Shown: one piece after another, positions 54,857 through 63,972 of the stretch
Position numbering within the stretch: the first letter of the stretch is position 1
Layout: every line of letters starts with the position of its first letter
Translations under genes and position numbers: made by a program
NCBI GenBank assembly: GCA_050944855.1
Contig: JBMNRU010000002.1
Span: 134,034-198,033 of the forward strand
Origin: Lactonifactor sp050944855
GTDB lineage: Bacteria; Bacillota; Clostridia; Lachnospirales; Lachnospiraceae
Direction of reading: 5' to 3'
DNA: 64,000 nucleotides
Notes under the pieces: generated by a model
Databases searched by the model: none
What the model saw: only the letters and a program-made list of their open reading frames with translations
What the model was told of the DNA's origin: nothing

Positions 54857-56314
54857 TTAACATCCTGCCAGAATATCCCGGATCAAATCCCTTTCATCCA
54901 TAGGGTATTTCTTTCCTTTCATCTCCTGATAATCTTCATGTCCTTTTCCGGCGAGCACGATCACGTCCCCCGGCTGCCCATGATGAATGGCATATGCAAT
55001 CGCCTCTTTGCGGTCTATGATTTCCACAAAACTGCCTTTTGTTTTACCAATTCCCGTCTTAATGTCATCTATGATGGCCTGCGGTTCCTCCCATCTTGGA
55101 TTATCTGACGTGATAATTGTCAGATCGGCCAGACGTCCGGACACCTCACCCATCTCAAAACGGCGGTTTCTGTCTCTGTTCCCTCCGCATCCAAACAGAC
55201 ACACCAAACGTGCCGGATGATATGCTTTTAAAGTCGTCAGAAGACTTTCCAGACTCATGGCATTATGGGCATAATCAATCATCAGCGTAAACGCATCGGA
55301 TACTTTCACCAGCTCGATCCTGCCCTTCACTTTTGCTTTCTTCAGAGCTCTGCGAATATCTGCCTCCGATACCTGGAAATGACGGCAGATGGCAATGGCC
55401 GCCAACGAATTATATACACTGAACCTTCCCGGAAGATCAATCTCCACAGGGAAATCCAACAATCCTTTCAAATGATATGCCACACCCAGGTATCCCGGAC
55501 CACTTGTCAATTCCACATCCTCTGCCCGCAGATCGGCAGAAGAAGAAAATCCATAGGTTTCCAGCTGACAGGTATGACCTGCTGTAATTTCTTCCAGATG
55601 CTCATCATCTCCGTTTACAATGCCCACACGACACTGCTTCAAAAGCATAGCTTTGCACTGCAGGTAATGGGAAAAGCTGCTGTGTTCATTCGGACCGATA
55701 TGATCCGGTTCAATATTGGTGAAAATTCCATAGTCAAATACAAAACCGGCTGTTCTGTGCAGCATCAGTGCCTGAGAAGATACTTCCATAACCACAACTT
55801 CCAGACCGGCTTCCACCATCCTTGCAAAATACTCCTGCACCACATAAGATTCCGGTGTAGTATTGGCTGCCGGAATCACTTCATCGCCAATGATCGCCTC
55901 AATGGTTCCGATCAGTCCCACTTTATAGCCGGCATTTTCCAGAATCGACTTCACCATATAGGTGGTCGTAGTTTTTCCTTTCGTTCCGGTGATGCCAATG
56001 GTTTTTAACTTTTCTGCCGGATAACCAAACCAGGCAGCCGCAATATAAGCCATAGCATAACGGGTACTCTCTACCTGGATCACCGTAACATCCTGCGGCG
56101 CTTCTACTTTCTCTTCTACCACCAGCACTTTGGCGCCTTTTGCAATAACATCCGGAACAAAGGTGTGGCCGTCAACTGCAGCACCGCGAATGCAAATAAA
56201 AAGAGAGCCTTCGATTACTTTCCTGGAATCAAAGACTACCCCTGTTACTTCTCTCTCCTGCTCTCCCTGCAGACACTTATATTTTATTCTCTCTAATAAA
56301 GAAGATAATTTCAT
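54857..56314 (-). CDS. murE: UDP-N-acetylmuramoyl-tripeptide synthetase MurE
   Basis: MurE adds the third residue of the peptidoglycan stem peptide. The ~485-residue protein has the ATP loop TGTKGKTTTTYMVKSI, EVSSQALMLHR, the catalytic lysine region and SDNPRWEEP. The DNPR form is the signature of meso-diaminopimelate specificity (lysine enzymes differ here), so the wall is probably DAP-type. ATG at 56314 follows GGAGGG. It heads the operon instead of lying in the division cluster as in Bacillus. Confidence 0.95.
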   Translation of the reverse strand: MKLSSLLERIKYKCLQGEQEREVTGVVFDSRKVIEGSLFICIRGAAVDGHTFVPDVIAKGAKVLVVEEKVEAPQDVTVIQVESTRYAMAYIAAAWFGYPAEKLKTIGITGTKGKTTTTYMVKSILENAGYKVGLIGTIEAIIGDEVIPAANTTPESYVVQEYFARMVEAGLEVVVMEVSSQALMLHRTAGFVFDYGIFTNIEPDHIGPNEHSSFSHYLQCKAMLLKQCRVGIVNGDDEHLEEITAGHTCQLETYGFSSSADLRAEDVELTSGPGYLGVAYHLKGLLDFPVEIDLPGRFSVYNSLAAIAICRHFQVSEADIRRALKKAKVKGRIELVKVSDAFTLMIDYAHNAMSLESLLTTLKAYHPARLVCLFGCGGNRDRNRRFEMGEVSGRLADLTIITSDNPRWEEPQAIIDDIKTGIGKTKGSFVEIIDRKEAIAYAIHHGQPGDVIVLAGKGHEDYQEMKGKKYPMDERDLIRDILAGC

Positions 56315-56589
56315 ATGGATTCCCTCCGTCACGTTTACTGTACAATATATGTAATCGAAATGACCGCAATGTACAGACCTCTTATTTTTACTTACAAAAA
56401 TACATTATAAGGATACCACAACCCCGATGATGTTGCAAGAAATGGGAGGGAATCCTTTTTTCATCATAGATGCTTTAATTATTCTTAAGAGATTTTCGAT
56501 TTTATTAAGAAAACGGACACACTTTTCTCACATTTCCTCTTTATAATAACAAGTGGATAGTTGATAAACCACTCACTATCTCCCCCCTC
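56315..56589. other. Intergenic region upstream of murE
   Basis: About 275 bp with no convincing gene. The murE promoter should lie here on the minus strand. An AAGGAT/ATCCTT pair (56409-56457) suggests a weak hairpin. Nothing else was recognised before the structured element begins. Confidence 0.4.
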
Positions 56590-57120
56590 AAGTAGAAAAG
56601 AACCCCGGTCCAAAGCGCCGGGGTTCTTCTACGTTGTGCACTATTACATTTGCCAAATATGGATTATCATTCGGCATCCCGAATACCCTGCTCCTCCCAC
56701 AAAAATACAGGACGCTTCCCTTCAACTATGTGCCAAGATACACATAAGCCTCTCAGGAAAGCCTTCGAGCCTAAGTGTATGCTAGGCACAGGATTTTCAG
56801 GCGCGCTTTTCTTATGCATTTTCGTGGGAGGACAGGGTCTTTGCTGTACCGAACGATAATGGCTGGGAAAAAACACACTCCGTCGACAGACTGTATCTAC
56901 CGAATGAGCATACCAACCGGGGTAAATTACCTTTCGAATGTCAAAGCCGCTCCGCCTATGCCGGAACAAAATCATAAGGGAAAGCGAGTTTGAAGATCCG
57001 ACGTCTAGTAAGCACTTAGGCTCGAAGGCCCTCCTGAGAGGCTTAGTGCGTGTTGACGGCTAGCTGAGAAGGAGCGATCTGCTTTTGTCCTGGCACAGGC
57101 GAGGTGGCTTTATAAATACG
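56590..57120 (+). repeat. Large structured non-coding element, copy 1
   Basis: About 530 bp with no conserved reading frame and many nested inverted repeats. It begins with a 15-bp stem (56592-56608/56618-56632), then ATTCGG/CCGAAT (from ~56669). A pairing CCCTGCTCCTCCCAC (~56689-56703) with GTGGGAGGACAGGG (~56828-56841) closes a domain. Two ~73-bp arms, 56713-56785 and 57005-57076, are imperfect inverted repeats of each other, centred on GCCTCTCAGGAAAGCCTTCG. A reverse-complement copy lies at 63415-63972. It could be a large non-coding RNA or a MITE-like element. Confidence 0.8.
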
Positions 57121-57134
57121 AACAATCCTTCCCG

Positions 57135-58286
57135 TTATACGGCAAAAAACCAATCCCGTATCTGCTTCTCCGCAGCATTGACCGAGCCCTGCACCATCTG
57201 CGACTTCCCGCCGCCTTTCCCCGGCAGCGCCTGATGCATTTTTCGGGAAAATTCTCTGAGATCCATTTCTTCACTTACCAGGATATAATGATATCCTGTC
57301 TTATCTTCTCCTATAAAAGCACCGCAGATTCCCTTGCTCTGGGACAGTTTATCCAGCAAAACTTTACGCACCACATTCATATCGCCTTCCAGAGCAAACA
57401 AAAGTACCGGTTTCCCCTCTTCGGTACACGAATTCAGCTTTTCTTTCAGCCAATTTTCCTGAAACAGCAAGGTTTTCTCTTTTGCTTTCTTATAATCAGA
57501 ATATAATTTTTCCACAGAATCCGCCGTTTCATATAATTTCGCTGACAGCAGCACGGAAATCCTGGATACATTTTCCTCTTTTTTCCGATAATCGGAAAGC
57601 GCCCGGAATCCGCAGAGCATGGTCACTCTGGTTCCTCCCTTATAGTGAATCATCCCGGTTATTTTCACCAGACCAATTTCCCCTGTCTGTTTCACATGGG
57701 GCGCACAGCAGGCGCATACATCATAACCGGGAATGGTAACCAGACGCACCTGCCCCGGTATTTCTATTTTACTCCTGTAAGAAAGCTGTTTTAATGCTTC
57801 TTTATCCGGATAACTTATCTGTACCGGCAGATTGGCGGCTACCGCCTCATTGGCCTCCCATTCTATTTTCTGCAGATCCTCCGGCGTCAGCACCCCGTCA
57901 AAATCCATGGTAACCAGCTCTTTTCCCAGATGAAAGCCCACATTATTGTACTGAAAATAATGATGCACCAATCCGGAGACAATATGCTCGCCGGAATGCT
58001 GCTGCATCCGGTCAAATCGTTCCTCGTAAGTCAGTTTTCCTCTCACGGTTGTTCCTGTTTCTATGGGCTGCTTCCCAATATGATAAATGATGGCATCCTT
58101 TTCCTGTGTATCGGTAATTTCCACCTCATTCAGATATCCGGTATCCCCTTCCTGGCCGCCGCCTTCCGGAAAGAATACCGTTTGATCCAGGACAATGGCA
58201 TAGCCGTTTTTTACCTTTTCACAGGTTTCTACCACCGCGGAAAACTCCTGCAGATGGCTGTCTTCATAAAATAATTTTTTCGTCAT
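57135..58286 (-). CDS. Alanyl-tRNA editing protein (AlaX-like, with DHHA1 domain)
   Basis: A 383-residue free-standing homologue of the AlaRS editing domain that deacylates Ser- or Gly-tRNA(Ala). It has the zinc-binding HSGEH near residue 97 and CACCAPH near 190, with the conserved FFPEGGGQEGDTG that places the substrate. The C-terminal ~130 residues form a DHHA1 domain with GKGGGKSQMVQGSV, which binds tRNA. AlaRS catalytic motifs are missing. The start follows GAGGAG. Its 3' end points at copy 1 of the structured element. Confidence 0.92.
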   Translation of the reverse strand: MTKKLFYEDSHLQEFSAVVETCEKVKNGYAIVLDQTVFFPEGGGQEGDTGYLNEVEITDTQEKDAIIYHIGKQPIETGTTVRGKLTYEERFDRMQQHSGEHIVSGLVHHYFQYNNVGFHLGKELVTMDFDGVLTPEDLQKIEWEANEAVAANLPVQISYPDKEALKQLSYRSKIEIPGQVRLVTIPGYDVCACCAPHVKQTGEIGLVKITGMIHYKGGTRVTMLCGFRALSDYRKKEENVSRISVLLSAKLYETADSVEKLYSDYKKAKEKTLLFQENWLKEKLNSCTEEGKPVLLFALEGDMNVVRKVLLDKLSQSKGICGAFIGEDKTGYHYILVSEEMDLREFSRKMHQALPGKGGGKSQMVQGSVNAAEKQIRDWFFAV

Positions 58287-58343
58287 AAGAACTCCTCACT
58301 CAAAAATGTCCACCAAACGCTTTCTTCGCACGCCTGGCAACAC

Positions 58344-58374
58344 AAAAGGAGCCGTTGTTAACAACAGCCCCTTT
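58344..58374 (-). terminator. Terminator downstream of hom
   Basis: On the minus strand AAAGG-GGCTGTTGTT pairs, with two mismatches, with AACAACGGCTCCTTT and ends in TTTT. It lies 7 bp after the hom stop codon. Confidence 0.7.
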
Positions 58375-58380
58375 CACTAC

Positions 58381-59670
58381 TTAATATACTCGGATCATTG
58401 CTGAAATTTCATGCAGAATATCCATACCTTCCAATACTTTCACTGCATTGTTGAAATGTCCTTCATATACTTCCTCCGTAATGATGACAATTTCTGCTAT
58501 CTCTCCATCTTTACGCTTCTGGATCAGCTGCTCGATACTTACGGCATTATTGCCAAACACACTTGCTATACTTGCCAGCACACCCGGACGGTTTGCCACC
58601 TGCATACGCAGGAAATAACGGTTGGCACAGTCTTCGATCTTCTTGATCGGAAGATTTTTATAACAGGTACAGCTGATTCTTCCTGTACAGGAGAAACGGA
58701 TGTTTCTTACAATATCAAATACATCGCCTACAATAGCGCTTGCCGTTGGCAGTTCACCGGCACCGCGGCCATAAAACATGGTATCCCCAACTGCATCACC
58801 GCGTACAAATACTGCATTGAAAGAATCATTGACCGATGCCAGCGGATGGTTGCTGTCGATCAGCATAGGATGTACTCTTGCTTCGATACCTTCCGGTGTC
58901 TGCTTTGCAATTCCCAGCAGCTTAATGCTGCATCCCATTTCTTTCGCATACTGGATATCCTTCGCTGTAATCTTCGTAATTCCCTCAATATACACATCAT
59001 CAAAGGTAACACGGGAATTAAACGCGATAGACGCCATAATTGCCACTTTTCTGGCTGCGTCCAGACCGCCCACATCAGCGGTGGGGTCTGCTTCTGCATA
59101 TCCCAGTTCCGTTGCCAGATCCAGCGCTTCCTGATAATCCATTCCCTCTGCTGTCATCTTTGTCAGAATAAAGTTCGTCGTTCCGTTCACGATACCCATA
59201 ACTTCTTCAATATGATTGCCCGCCAGACACTGCTTCAGCGGACGGATAATCGGGATCGCACCGGCTACCGCTGCTTCAAATAATAAATCCTGCTTTCTTG
59301 ATTTGGCTTCATCCAACAGATCTTTGCCTCTGGCGGCGATCAGATCTTTGTTTGCCGTTACTACATGTTTGCCGGCCTGCAGCGCCTGCATAATATAAGT
59401 ATGAGCCGGTTCTAATCCGCCCATTACCTCAATTACGATCTGAATTTCTTCATCCTGCAGAATTTCTTCCCAGCTATCTGTGATAATAGATGGGTCAGAA
59501 ACTTTTTTTGCTGCCTTTTCTTTATTGCGTACCAGGATTTTACAGAGTTCTACCTGCGCCCCTATCTTCTGTGGCATTTCTTCTTTCTGATTCTGCAAAA
59601 CCTTATATACGCCGGTACCTACTGTACCCAGTCCCAACAAGGCAACTTTGACTGTTTTCAGCTGTTCCAT
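58381..59670 (-). CDS. hom: Homoserine dehydrogenase
   Basis: Hom reduces aspartate semialdehyde to homoserine, the branch point to threonine and methionine. The ~429-residue protein has the NAD(P)-binding VALLGLGTVGTGVYKVL, VVTANKDLIAARG, the catalytic block GIVNGTTNFILTKM...YAEADPTADVGGLDAARK, and a C-terminal ACT domain (~350-429) for feedback by threonine. ATG at 59670 follows AGGAGG and is preferred to an earlier start at 59727. No thrB or thrC is adjacent. Confidence 0.96.
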   Translation of the reverse strand: MEQLKTVKVALLGLGTVGTGVYKVLQNQKEEMPQKIGAQVELCKILVRNKEKAAKKVSDPSIITDSWEEILQDEEIQIVIEVMGGLEPAHTYIMQALQAGKHVVTANKDLIAARGKDLLDEAKSRKQDLLFEAAVAGAIPIIRPLKQCLAGNHIEEVMGIVNGTTNFILTKMTAEGMDYQEALDLATELGYAEADPTADVGGLDAARKVAIMASIAFNSRVTFDDVYIEGITKITAKDIQYAKEMGCSIKLLGIAKQTPEGIEARVHPMLIDSNHPLASVNDSFNAVFVRGDAVGDTMFYGRGAGELPTASAIVGDVFDIVRNIRFSCTGRISCTCYKNLPIKKIEDCANRYFLRMQVANRPGVLASIASVFGNNAVSIEQLIQKRKDGEIAEIVIITEEVYEGHFNNAVKVLEGMDILHEISAMIRVY

Positions 59671-59701
59671 TTTTTCATCCTCCTCTTCTGATTTTTGTTT
59701 A

Positions 59702-60496
59702 TTATAGCTGAGATTCTTTATCAGCAAACTCGTCTTTTAATTTTACATTTCTCTTTCGCACTTTCACCAGACCAGCTACCTTATTATACACATAAAAGGA
59801 AAATGCCAGCAAGTGCTTTAGCTGACCAATTTTATCTTTTTTGGTCTTTTTATACAGCGTTCCTCCCACTGCAAAAGGATCGCCCCGCAAAACACTGGCG
59901 ATCAGATCGGATTCGCAGGTGATATCATCCGGAACTTCCGTATATGCAGTTCCGATACAGTCATAACGGTGAGAATCGCTCCCTCCAATGCCCACTTTAT
60001 GATACTTTGCCGCCAGTTTGCAGGCCATTTCATTCGCCTCCTGCGGCTCACAGGAATTAAAGGTCTCTACAAAATCAAAACGCTTCATGATCCTGGGATC
60101 TCTTCTGTATGCCCGCGTGTGTGCCAGGCTCATATACTTTTCCCCATAAGGATGTGCCGGGCCCAGAATACCGCCGTTGCTATGCACGATGGAGATTAAA
60201 ATGTGTGCCGGCAGCCCGCGCATTTCCAAAATACGAAGCTTTACCGTCTCCGGCATAATCACCAGAATATGGCCGGCTCCGAAGGTATCATACTCAATTC
60301 CCTTGAGCACCAAAAAATCTGTGTGCTTGTTTCCTTTTATATCTTTTTTCCAGGCACGATAACCTTTATAGGAATCGTGGTCTGTGATCACCATTCCGCC
60401 AAATCCCAGTTCCTTCAATCGTTCAATATATTGCTCAACGGGAACTTTTGCATCTAAAGAGCCTTCCTTTGTATGGCAATGCATGTCAATCTTCAA
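59702..60496 (-). CDS. PHP-domain metal-dependent phosphoesterase
   Basis: A ~264-residue PHP domain protein. Metal ligands are seen in IDMHCHTKEGSLD near the start, VITDHDSYKGY, GIEYDTFGAGHILVI, GPAHPYGE and SDSHRYDCIG. Such stand-alone proteins act as phosphatases or nucleotide/oligoribonucleotide phosphodiesterases; the substrate cannot be read. The last ~50 residues are basic. The start is probably TTG at 60496, eight bases after AAGGGG; a GTG at 60505 overlaps that site. Confidence 0.82.
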   Translation of the reverse strand: MKIDMHCHTKEGSLDAKVPVEQYIERLKELGFGGMVITDHDSYKGYRAWKKDIKGNKHTDFLVLKGIEYDTFGAGHILVIMPETVKLRILEMRGLPAHILISIVHSNGGILGPAHPYGEKYMSLAHTRAYRRDPRIMKRFDFVETFNSCEPQEANEMACKLAAKYHKVGIGGSDSHRYDCIGTAYTEVPDDITCESDLIASVLRGDPFAVGGTLYKKTKKDKIGQLKHLLAFSFYVYNKVAGLVKVRKRNVKLKDEFADKESQL

Positions 60497-60521
60497 AACA
60501 AGCACCCCTTTCCGTTTTCAT

Positions 60522-61289
60522 TCAGGCAAATCTCTTTTTCAGCTGAGAAATCTGTTCTCTTAACACCACCAGATTAAAGCCCTGAGGGTTAATCACAATC
60601 CCCTTGGCATCTTTTACCAACATTTTTTCCAGACCATCCAGATCTGTCTTAATTGCCGTAAACTGATTCTTTCTATTAAATTTGTTAAATTCATTGGGAT
60701 CCGTAAATGCCGGCTGAAAAATGTCCCCCTGCTGATTCTTGATAAACGGCACCTGCAGGTTTGGCTTTCCGTCTTCTCTTTTGCCATCCGCGATCACTGC
60801 CACCATATAAGCAGCCCGGGTCACATTGACAGCCATTTCTTCTTCCAGTTCCAGAAGATTTTTCTTTTCCTCTTTCGGCACCGGACGTCTCATCTCCTGC
60901 ATAAAATAGATACCAGATAACTGCAGCTGCGGATTCACAGCCGGTCTTTTCACTTCCGGTATCTGAGAATAATCAGGCGGTGTCACAATCATTTTCAGCG
61001 GAACCTTTGCCATTTTATCTCCGTTTACAAATACCACTTCATTCACACCCAGAGCATGCAGTCCGGAATAAAAAAGCAAAAACTGTTGATTTTCATATTT
61101 TTCTACAGTCAGCGGGATTCTTTCTTCTTCCCGGCGTTTGACAAAATTCCCTGCCACATCTTCCCCGGTAAACACCCAGATCTGATCATTATAAGTCTTT
61201 TCATCGCATACGACATAAGGCATATGAGTCATCTTCCCAAAGGGAACATAGATCTCCTTTATCGTCTGAATCATCCGTAATACTTCCAT
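60522..61289 (-). CDS. SseB-like domain protein
   Basis: A ~255-residue cytoplasmic protein. The C-terminal half (~165-255) resembles the SseB N-terminal domain (LQVPFIKNQQGDIFQPAFTDPNEF, KGIVINPQGFNLVV), a small fold of unclear function often beside secretion or metabolic genes; the N-terminal half has no recognised motif but has a similar pattern, so the protein may be a duplicated fold. ATG at 61289 follows AAAGGAG and is preferred to an earlier start at 61328. It precedes the PHP gene by 25 bp, so the two are probably cotranscribed. Confidence 0.72.
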   Translation of the reverse strand: MEVLRMIQTIKEIYVPFGKMTHMPYVVCDEKTYNDQIWVFTGEDVAGNFVKRREEERIPLTVEKYENQQFLLFYSGLHALGVNEVVFVNGDKMAKVPLKMIVTPPDYSQIPEVKRPAVNPQLQLSGIYFMQEMRRPVPKEEKKNLLELEEEMAVNVTRAAYMVAVIADGKREDGKPNLQVPFIKNQQGDIFQPAFTDPNEFNKFNRKNQFTAIKTDLDGLEKMLVKDAKGIVINPQGFNLVVLREQISQLKKRFA

Positions 61290-61382
61290 AGTCTTCTCCT
61301 TTGGGTCATTCCTATCCAAAGTATACACTAAATTTCAATTTCTGTCTTTAAAAAACGGCAATTTCTTTGCCAATTTTCCATA

Positions 61383-61539
61383 AAAGTTCAGCCAGACCAC
61401 AGATGGCTGGCAAATCGAGCTTGTTCGAATTTGACAGACAAGCTGTGGTCTGAGGGAGCGCCCATCTATGAGCAAGGTCAGCTGCGTAAGCAGTGGAAAG
61501 CGCCGTAGGCGCCCTTGCGAATGAGCGCGGCTGAACTTT
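61383..61539. repeat. 157-bp multi-hairpin element with 11-bp terminal inverted repeats
   Basis: Terminal arms AAAGTTCAGCC (61383-61393) and GGCTGAACTTT (61529-61539) are perfect inverted repeats. Inside lie AGACCACAG/CTGTGGTCT (61394-61402/61443-61451), GCAAGG/CCTTGC (61472-61477/61513-61518), CTGC/GCAG (61482-61493) and GCGCC/GGCGC (61500-61512). The set folds into a branched structure. The closed, terminal-repeat layout suggests a MITE-like dispersed repeat or a structured RNA; there is no reading frame. Confidence 0.75.
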
Positions 61540-61562
61540 GCACTTTTGTCTCTACTGTTTTT

Positions 61563-63368
61563 CTAGGCATACAACTGCTCCATCTCATCCAGATAGTCTG
61601 CAAATACCTGCAGCGCATCCTGTACCGGTTCTACACTCGTCATGTCCACACCGCAGATTTTCAGCAGATCAATACAGTCTAAAGAGCTTCCACTGCTTAA
61701 AAATCGTTTGTATTTCTCCACAATACCAGTCTCTCCCTTTAAAATTTTGCGGCTAATGGCAATCGCCGCTGAAAATCCCGTTGCATACTGGTATACGTAA
61801 AATGGAGTATAAAAATGGGGAATCCTTGCCCATTCCATGGCGATTTCCTCATCAATGACCATTCCTTTTCCAAAATACAGCGTATTGAGGTCATAGTAAA
61901 CCTGGCTGATCACTTCTGCTGTCAGGCTTTCTCCCTGCTGCTGTTTTTCATGCATCAGCTTCTCAAATTCCGCAAACATGGTCTGCCGATACAAAGTGCT
62001 CTTAAACTGCTCCAGAAAGTAATTGACCAGATAGGCCCTTTCTTCCCGGCTTTCTGCCTGTTTTAACAGCGCATGGATCAATAAGGCCTCGTTACAGGTA
62101 GAAGCTACTTCCGCCACAAAGATCTGGTATCCGGCATAAGGATACGGCTGTGTCTGATCGGAATAATAGCTGTGCAGCGCATGCCCCATTTCGTGGGCCA
62201 AAGTAAATACATGATTCAGAGATCCATTATAATTTAACAGCACATAGGGATGTGTGCCATATGCGCCCCAGGAATACGCTCCGCTCCGCTTGCCCTGATT
62301 CTCATACACATCAATCCAGCCCTCATCAAATCCCTTCTGCAGCAGATTCTGATACTCCTCGCCCAAGGGTGCCAGACCATTTTTCACAATTTCTTTCGCC
62401 TGTGCAAAAGAATATTCTTTTTTTACATTTTCTGTCAATGGCACATATAAATCATACATATGAAGCTCATCTACCTGAAGAATCTTCTTTCGCAGTGCCA
62501 CATAACGATACATAGACGGCAGATGTTCGTGAACAGCGTCAATCAGATGATCGTATACGCTGACAGGAATATGACTGCCATCCAGTTCCATTTCTCTGGA
62601 AGAAGGATAATGACGCATGTTTGCAAAAAACAGTTCTTGCTGTATATTGGCCGCAAACGCAGCGCCCAACGTATTTTTATACTGCGAATACCTGGAGTAC
62701 AGACGGGTAAAGGCATCCTTTCGCACCCTGCGGTCCCGGCTTTCCATAAACTGCAGGTATCGGCCGTGAGTCAGAGCTGTCTCTTCTCCTTTTTCATTTT
62801 GAATGGTTCCAAAATCCAAATCTGCATTGTTAAACATGGAGAAAATGTTTTGAGGAGCCTGACTGATCTCCGACACCTTTGCCAGAATCCCTTCCAGCTC
62901 CCGGGATAAAATGTGCTCCTTCTCTCTTAGCTTTTCCCGAATATACCGTTCATAAAGGCGCAGTTCTTCTTTCTCATGCAAAAAAAGCTCCAATTTTTCT
63001 TCAGAAATCTCCAGAAGCTCCGGTTCCACGAAAGAAAGTCCATCCATAACCCTGGCCATTAAGGTCTGCGCTTTCCCTTGCATCTGCTGATAGGTACTGT
63101 TGCCGGTATCTTCATGATTTTTCTGACCCGCATAAACATATACTACTTCCAGCAATTGATTGATCTCATCTTTTTGCTGCAGAGCCTGATATAAACTGTC
63201 AGCATCTTTCCCAAGCCTTCCCTGCCAGGTCTGAAAATCCTGCACCATATTCATCAGCTTATTATAAGCCTGCTCCCACAGGCTGTCATTTTTATATAAA
63301 TCTTCTATTCTCCAGCAGTCTGCCGGATTCATTTCGCTGCGCTGAGGCAGTCGGTCTCTTTTTTCCAT
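61563..63368 (-). CDS. pepF: Oligoendopeptidase F
   Basis: PepF is a cytoplasmic M3-family zinc metallopeptidase that cleaves short peptides. The 601-residue protein shows the catalytic AHEMGHALHSY with the third ligand in EVASTCNEALL. The N-terminal helical region (~1-200) matches the family. The ATG at 63368 follows AAGGAG. Copy 2 of the structured element lies directly upstream. Confidence 0.96.
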   Translation of the reverse strand: MEKRDRLPQRSEMNPADCWRIEDLYKNDSLWEQAYNKLMNMVQDFQTWQGRLGKDADSLYQALQQKDEINQLLEVVYVYAGQKNHEDTGNSTYQQMQGKAQTLMARVMDGLSFVEPELLEISEEKLELFLHEKEELRLYERYIREKLREKEHILSRELEGILAKVSEISQAPQNIFSMFNNADLDFGTIQNEKGEETALTHGRYLQFMESRDRRVRKDAFTRLYSRYSQYKNTLGAAFAANIQQELFFANMRHYPSSREMELDGSHIPVSVYDHLIDAVHEHLPSMYRYVALRKKILQVDELHMYDLYVPLTENVKKEYSFAQAKEIVKNGLAPLGEEYQNLLQKGFDEGWIDVYENQGKRSGAYSWGAYGTHPYVLLNYNGSLNHVFTLAHEMGHALHSYYSDQTQPYPYAGYQIFVAEVASTCNEALLIHALLKQAESREERAYLVNYFLEQFKSTLYRQTMFAEFEKLMHEKQQQGESLTAEVISQVYYDLNTLYFGKGMVIDEEIAMEWARIPHFYTPFYVYQYATGFSAAIAISRKILKGETGIVEKYKRFLSSGSSLDCIDLLKICGVDMTSVEPVQDALQVFADYLDEMEQLYA

Positions 63369-63414
63369 ATCTCATTCTCCTTATATTAGAATCTATCCTT
63401 CGCATTTACAAAAC

Positions 63415-63972
63415 CACCCCGCCTGTGCCATGGTGCAAACAGGCCGCTCCTTCTCAGCTATCCGTCAAGACGCACTAAGCCTCTCAGGAAAACCTTCGAG
63501 CCTAAATGCTTACTATAGACGTCGGGTCTTCCAACTCGCTTTCCCTAATGTTTTTGCCATGGCACAAGCGGGGCGTCCTCGACAACCCGAAAGGGATGAG
63601 CCTCGGTTTGTGTGTCTATCCGGCAGGCATAGTCTGTCGATAGAGTGTGTTTTTAACCAGCCATTATCGCTCGGTGTAGCAAAGTCCTTGCTCCTTCCCC
63701 GCCAATGCGTGGGAAAGCGCGCCTGAAAATCCTGTGCCTAGCATACACTTAGCCTCGAAGGCTTTCCTGAGAGGCTTATATGTATCTTGGCTCATAGTTG
63801 AAGGGAAGCGTCTCGTATTGGCGGGGAAGGAGCAGGGACATTAGTATACCGAACAATAAGGTATACCCATCCGGGCATACCGCAATCCATGCCCTTCGGG
63901 TGTGCGCGCTCTGCGTACTTTCAGTAGAAGAAAAGACCTCTATTGCCGCTCTCGCCGCGATAAAAGTCTTTA
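63415..63972 (-). repeat. Large structured non-coding element, copy 2 (antiparallel to copy 1)
   Basis: The reverse complement of this stretch aligns over most of its length with 56590-57120. Arms 63445-63518 and 63738-63810 are the ~73-bp inverted repeats. The domain-closing stem reads CCCTGCTCCTTCCCCGCC with GGCGGGGAAGGAGCAAGG, changed on both sides relative to copy 1, and the ATTCGG/CCGAAT stem of copy 1 is replaced by GGTATGCCC/GGGTATACC. A further stem (AAAGAC/GTCTTT, ~63933-63971) corresponds to the first stem of copy 1. It ends just upstream of the pepF ribosome binding site. Confidence 0.78.

Noticed and set aside
56667..56975. Possible ~100-residue minus-strand protein within the structured element
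   Set aside because: The corresponding stretch in copy 2 does not keep the frame, while the stems are kept. It is better explained as non-coding.
58411..59283. 290-residue open frame on the plus strand opposite hom
   Set aside because: It is antisense to a clear homoserine dehydrogenase gene, with no ribosome site and Cys/His-rich composition typical of shadow frames.
61383..61539. tRNA or T-box leader
   Set aside because: The branched fold recalls a tRNA, but no anticodon arm, T-loop consensus or T-box sequence is present, and it lies downstream, not upstream, of pepF.
63430..63726. Possible 98-residue plus-strand protein within copy 2
   Set aside because: No ribosome binding site, no frame conserved with copy 1, and the stretch overlaps the conserved stems.
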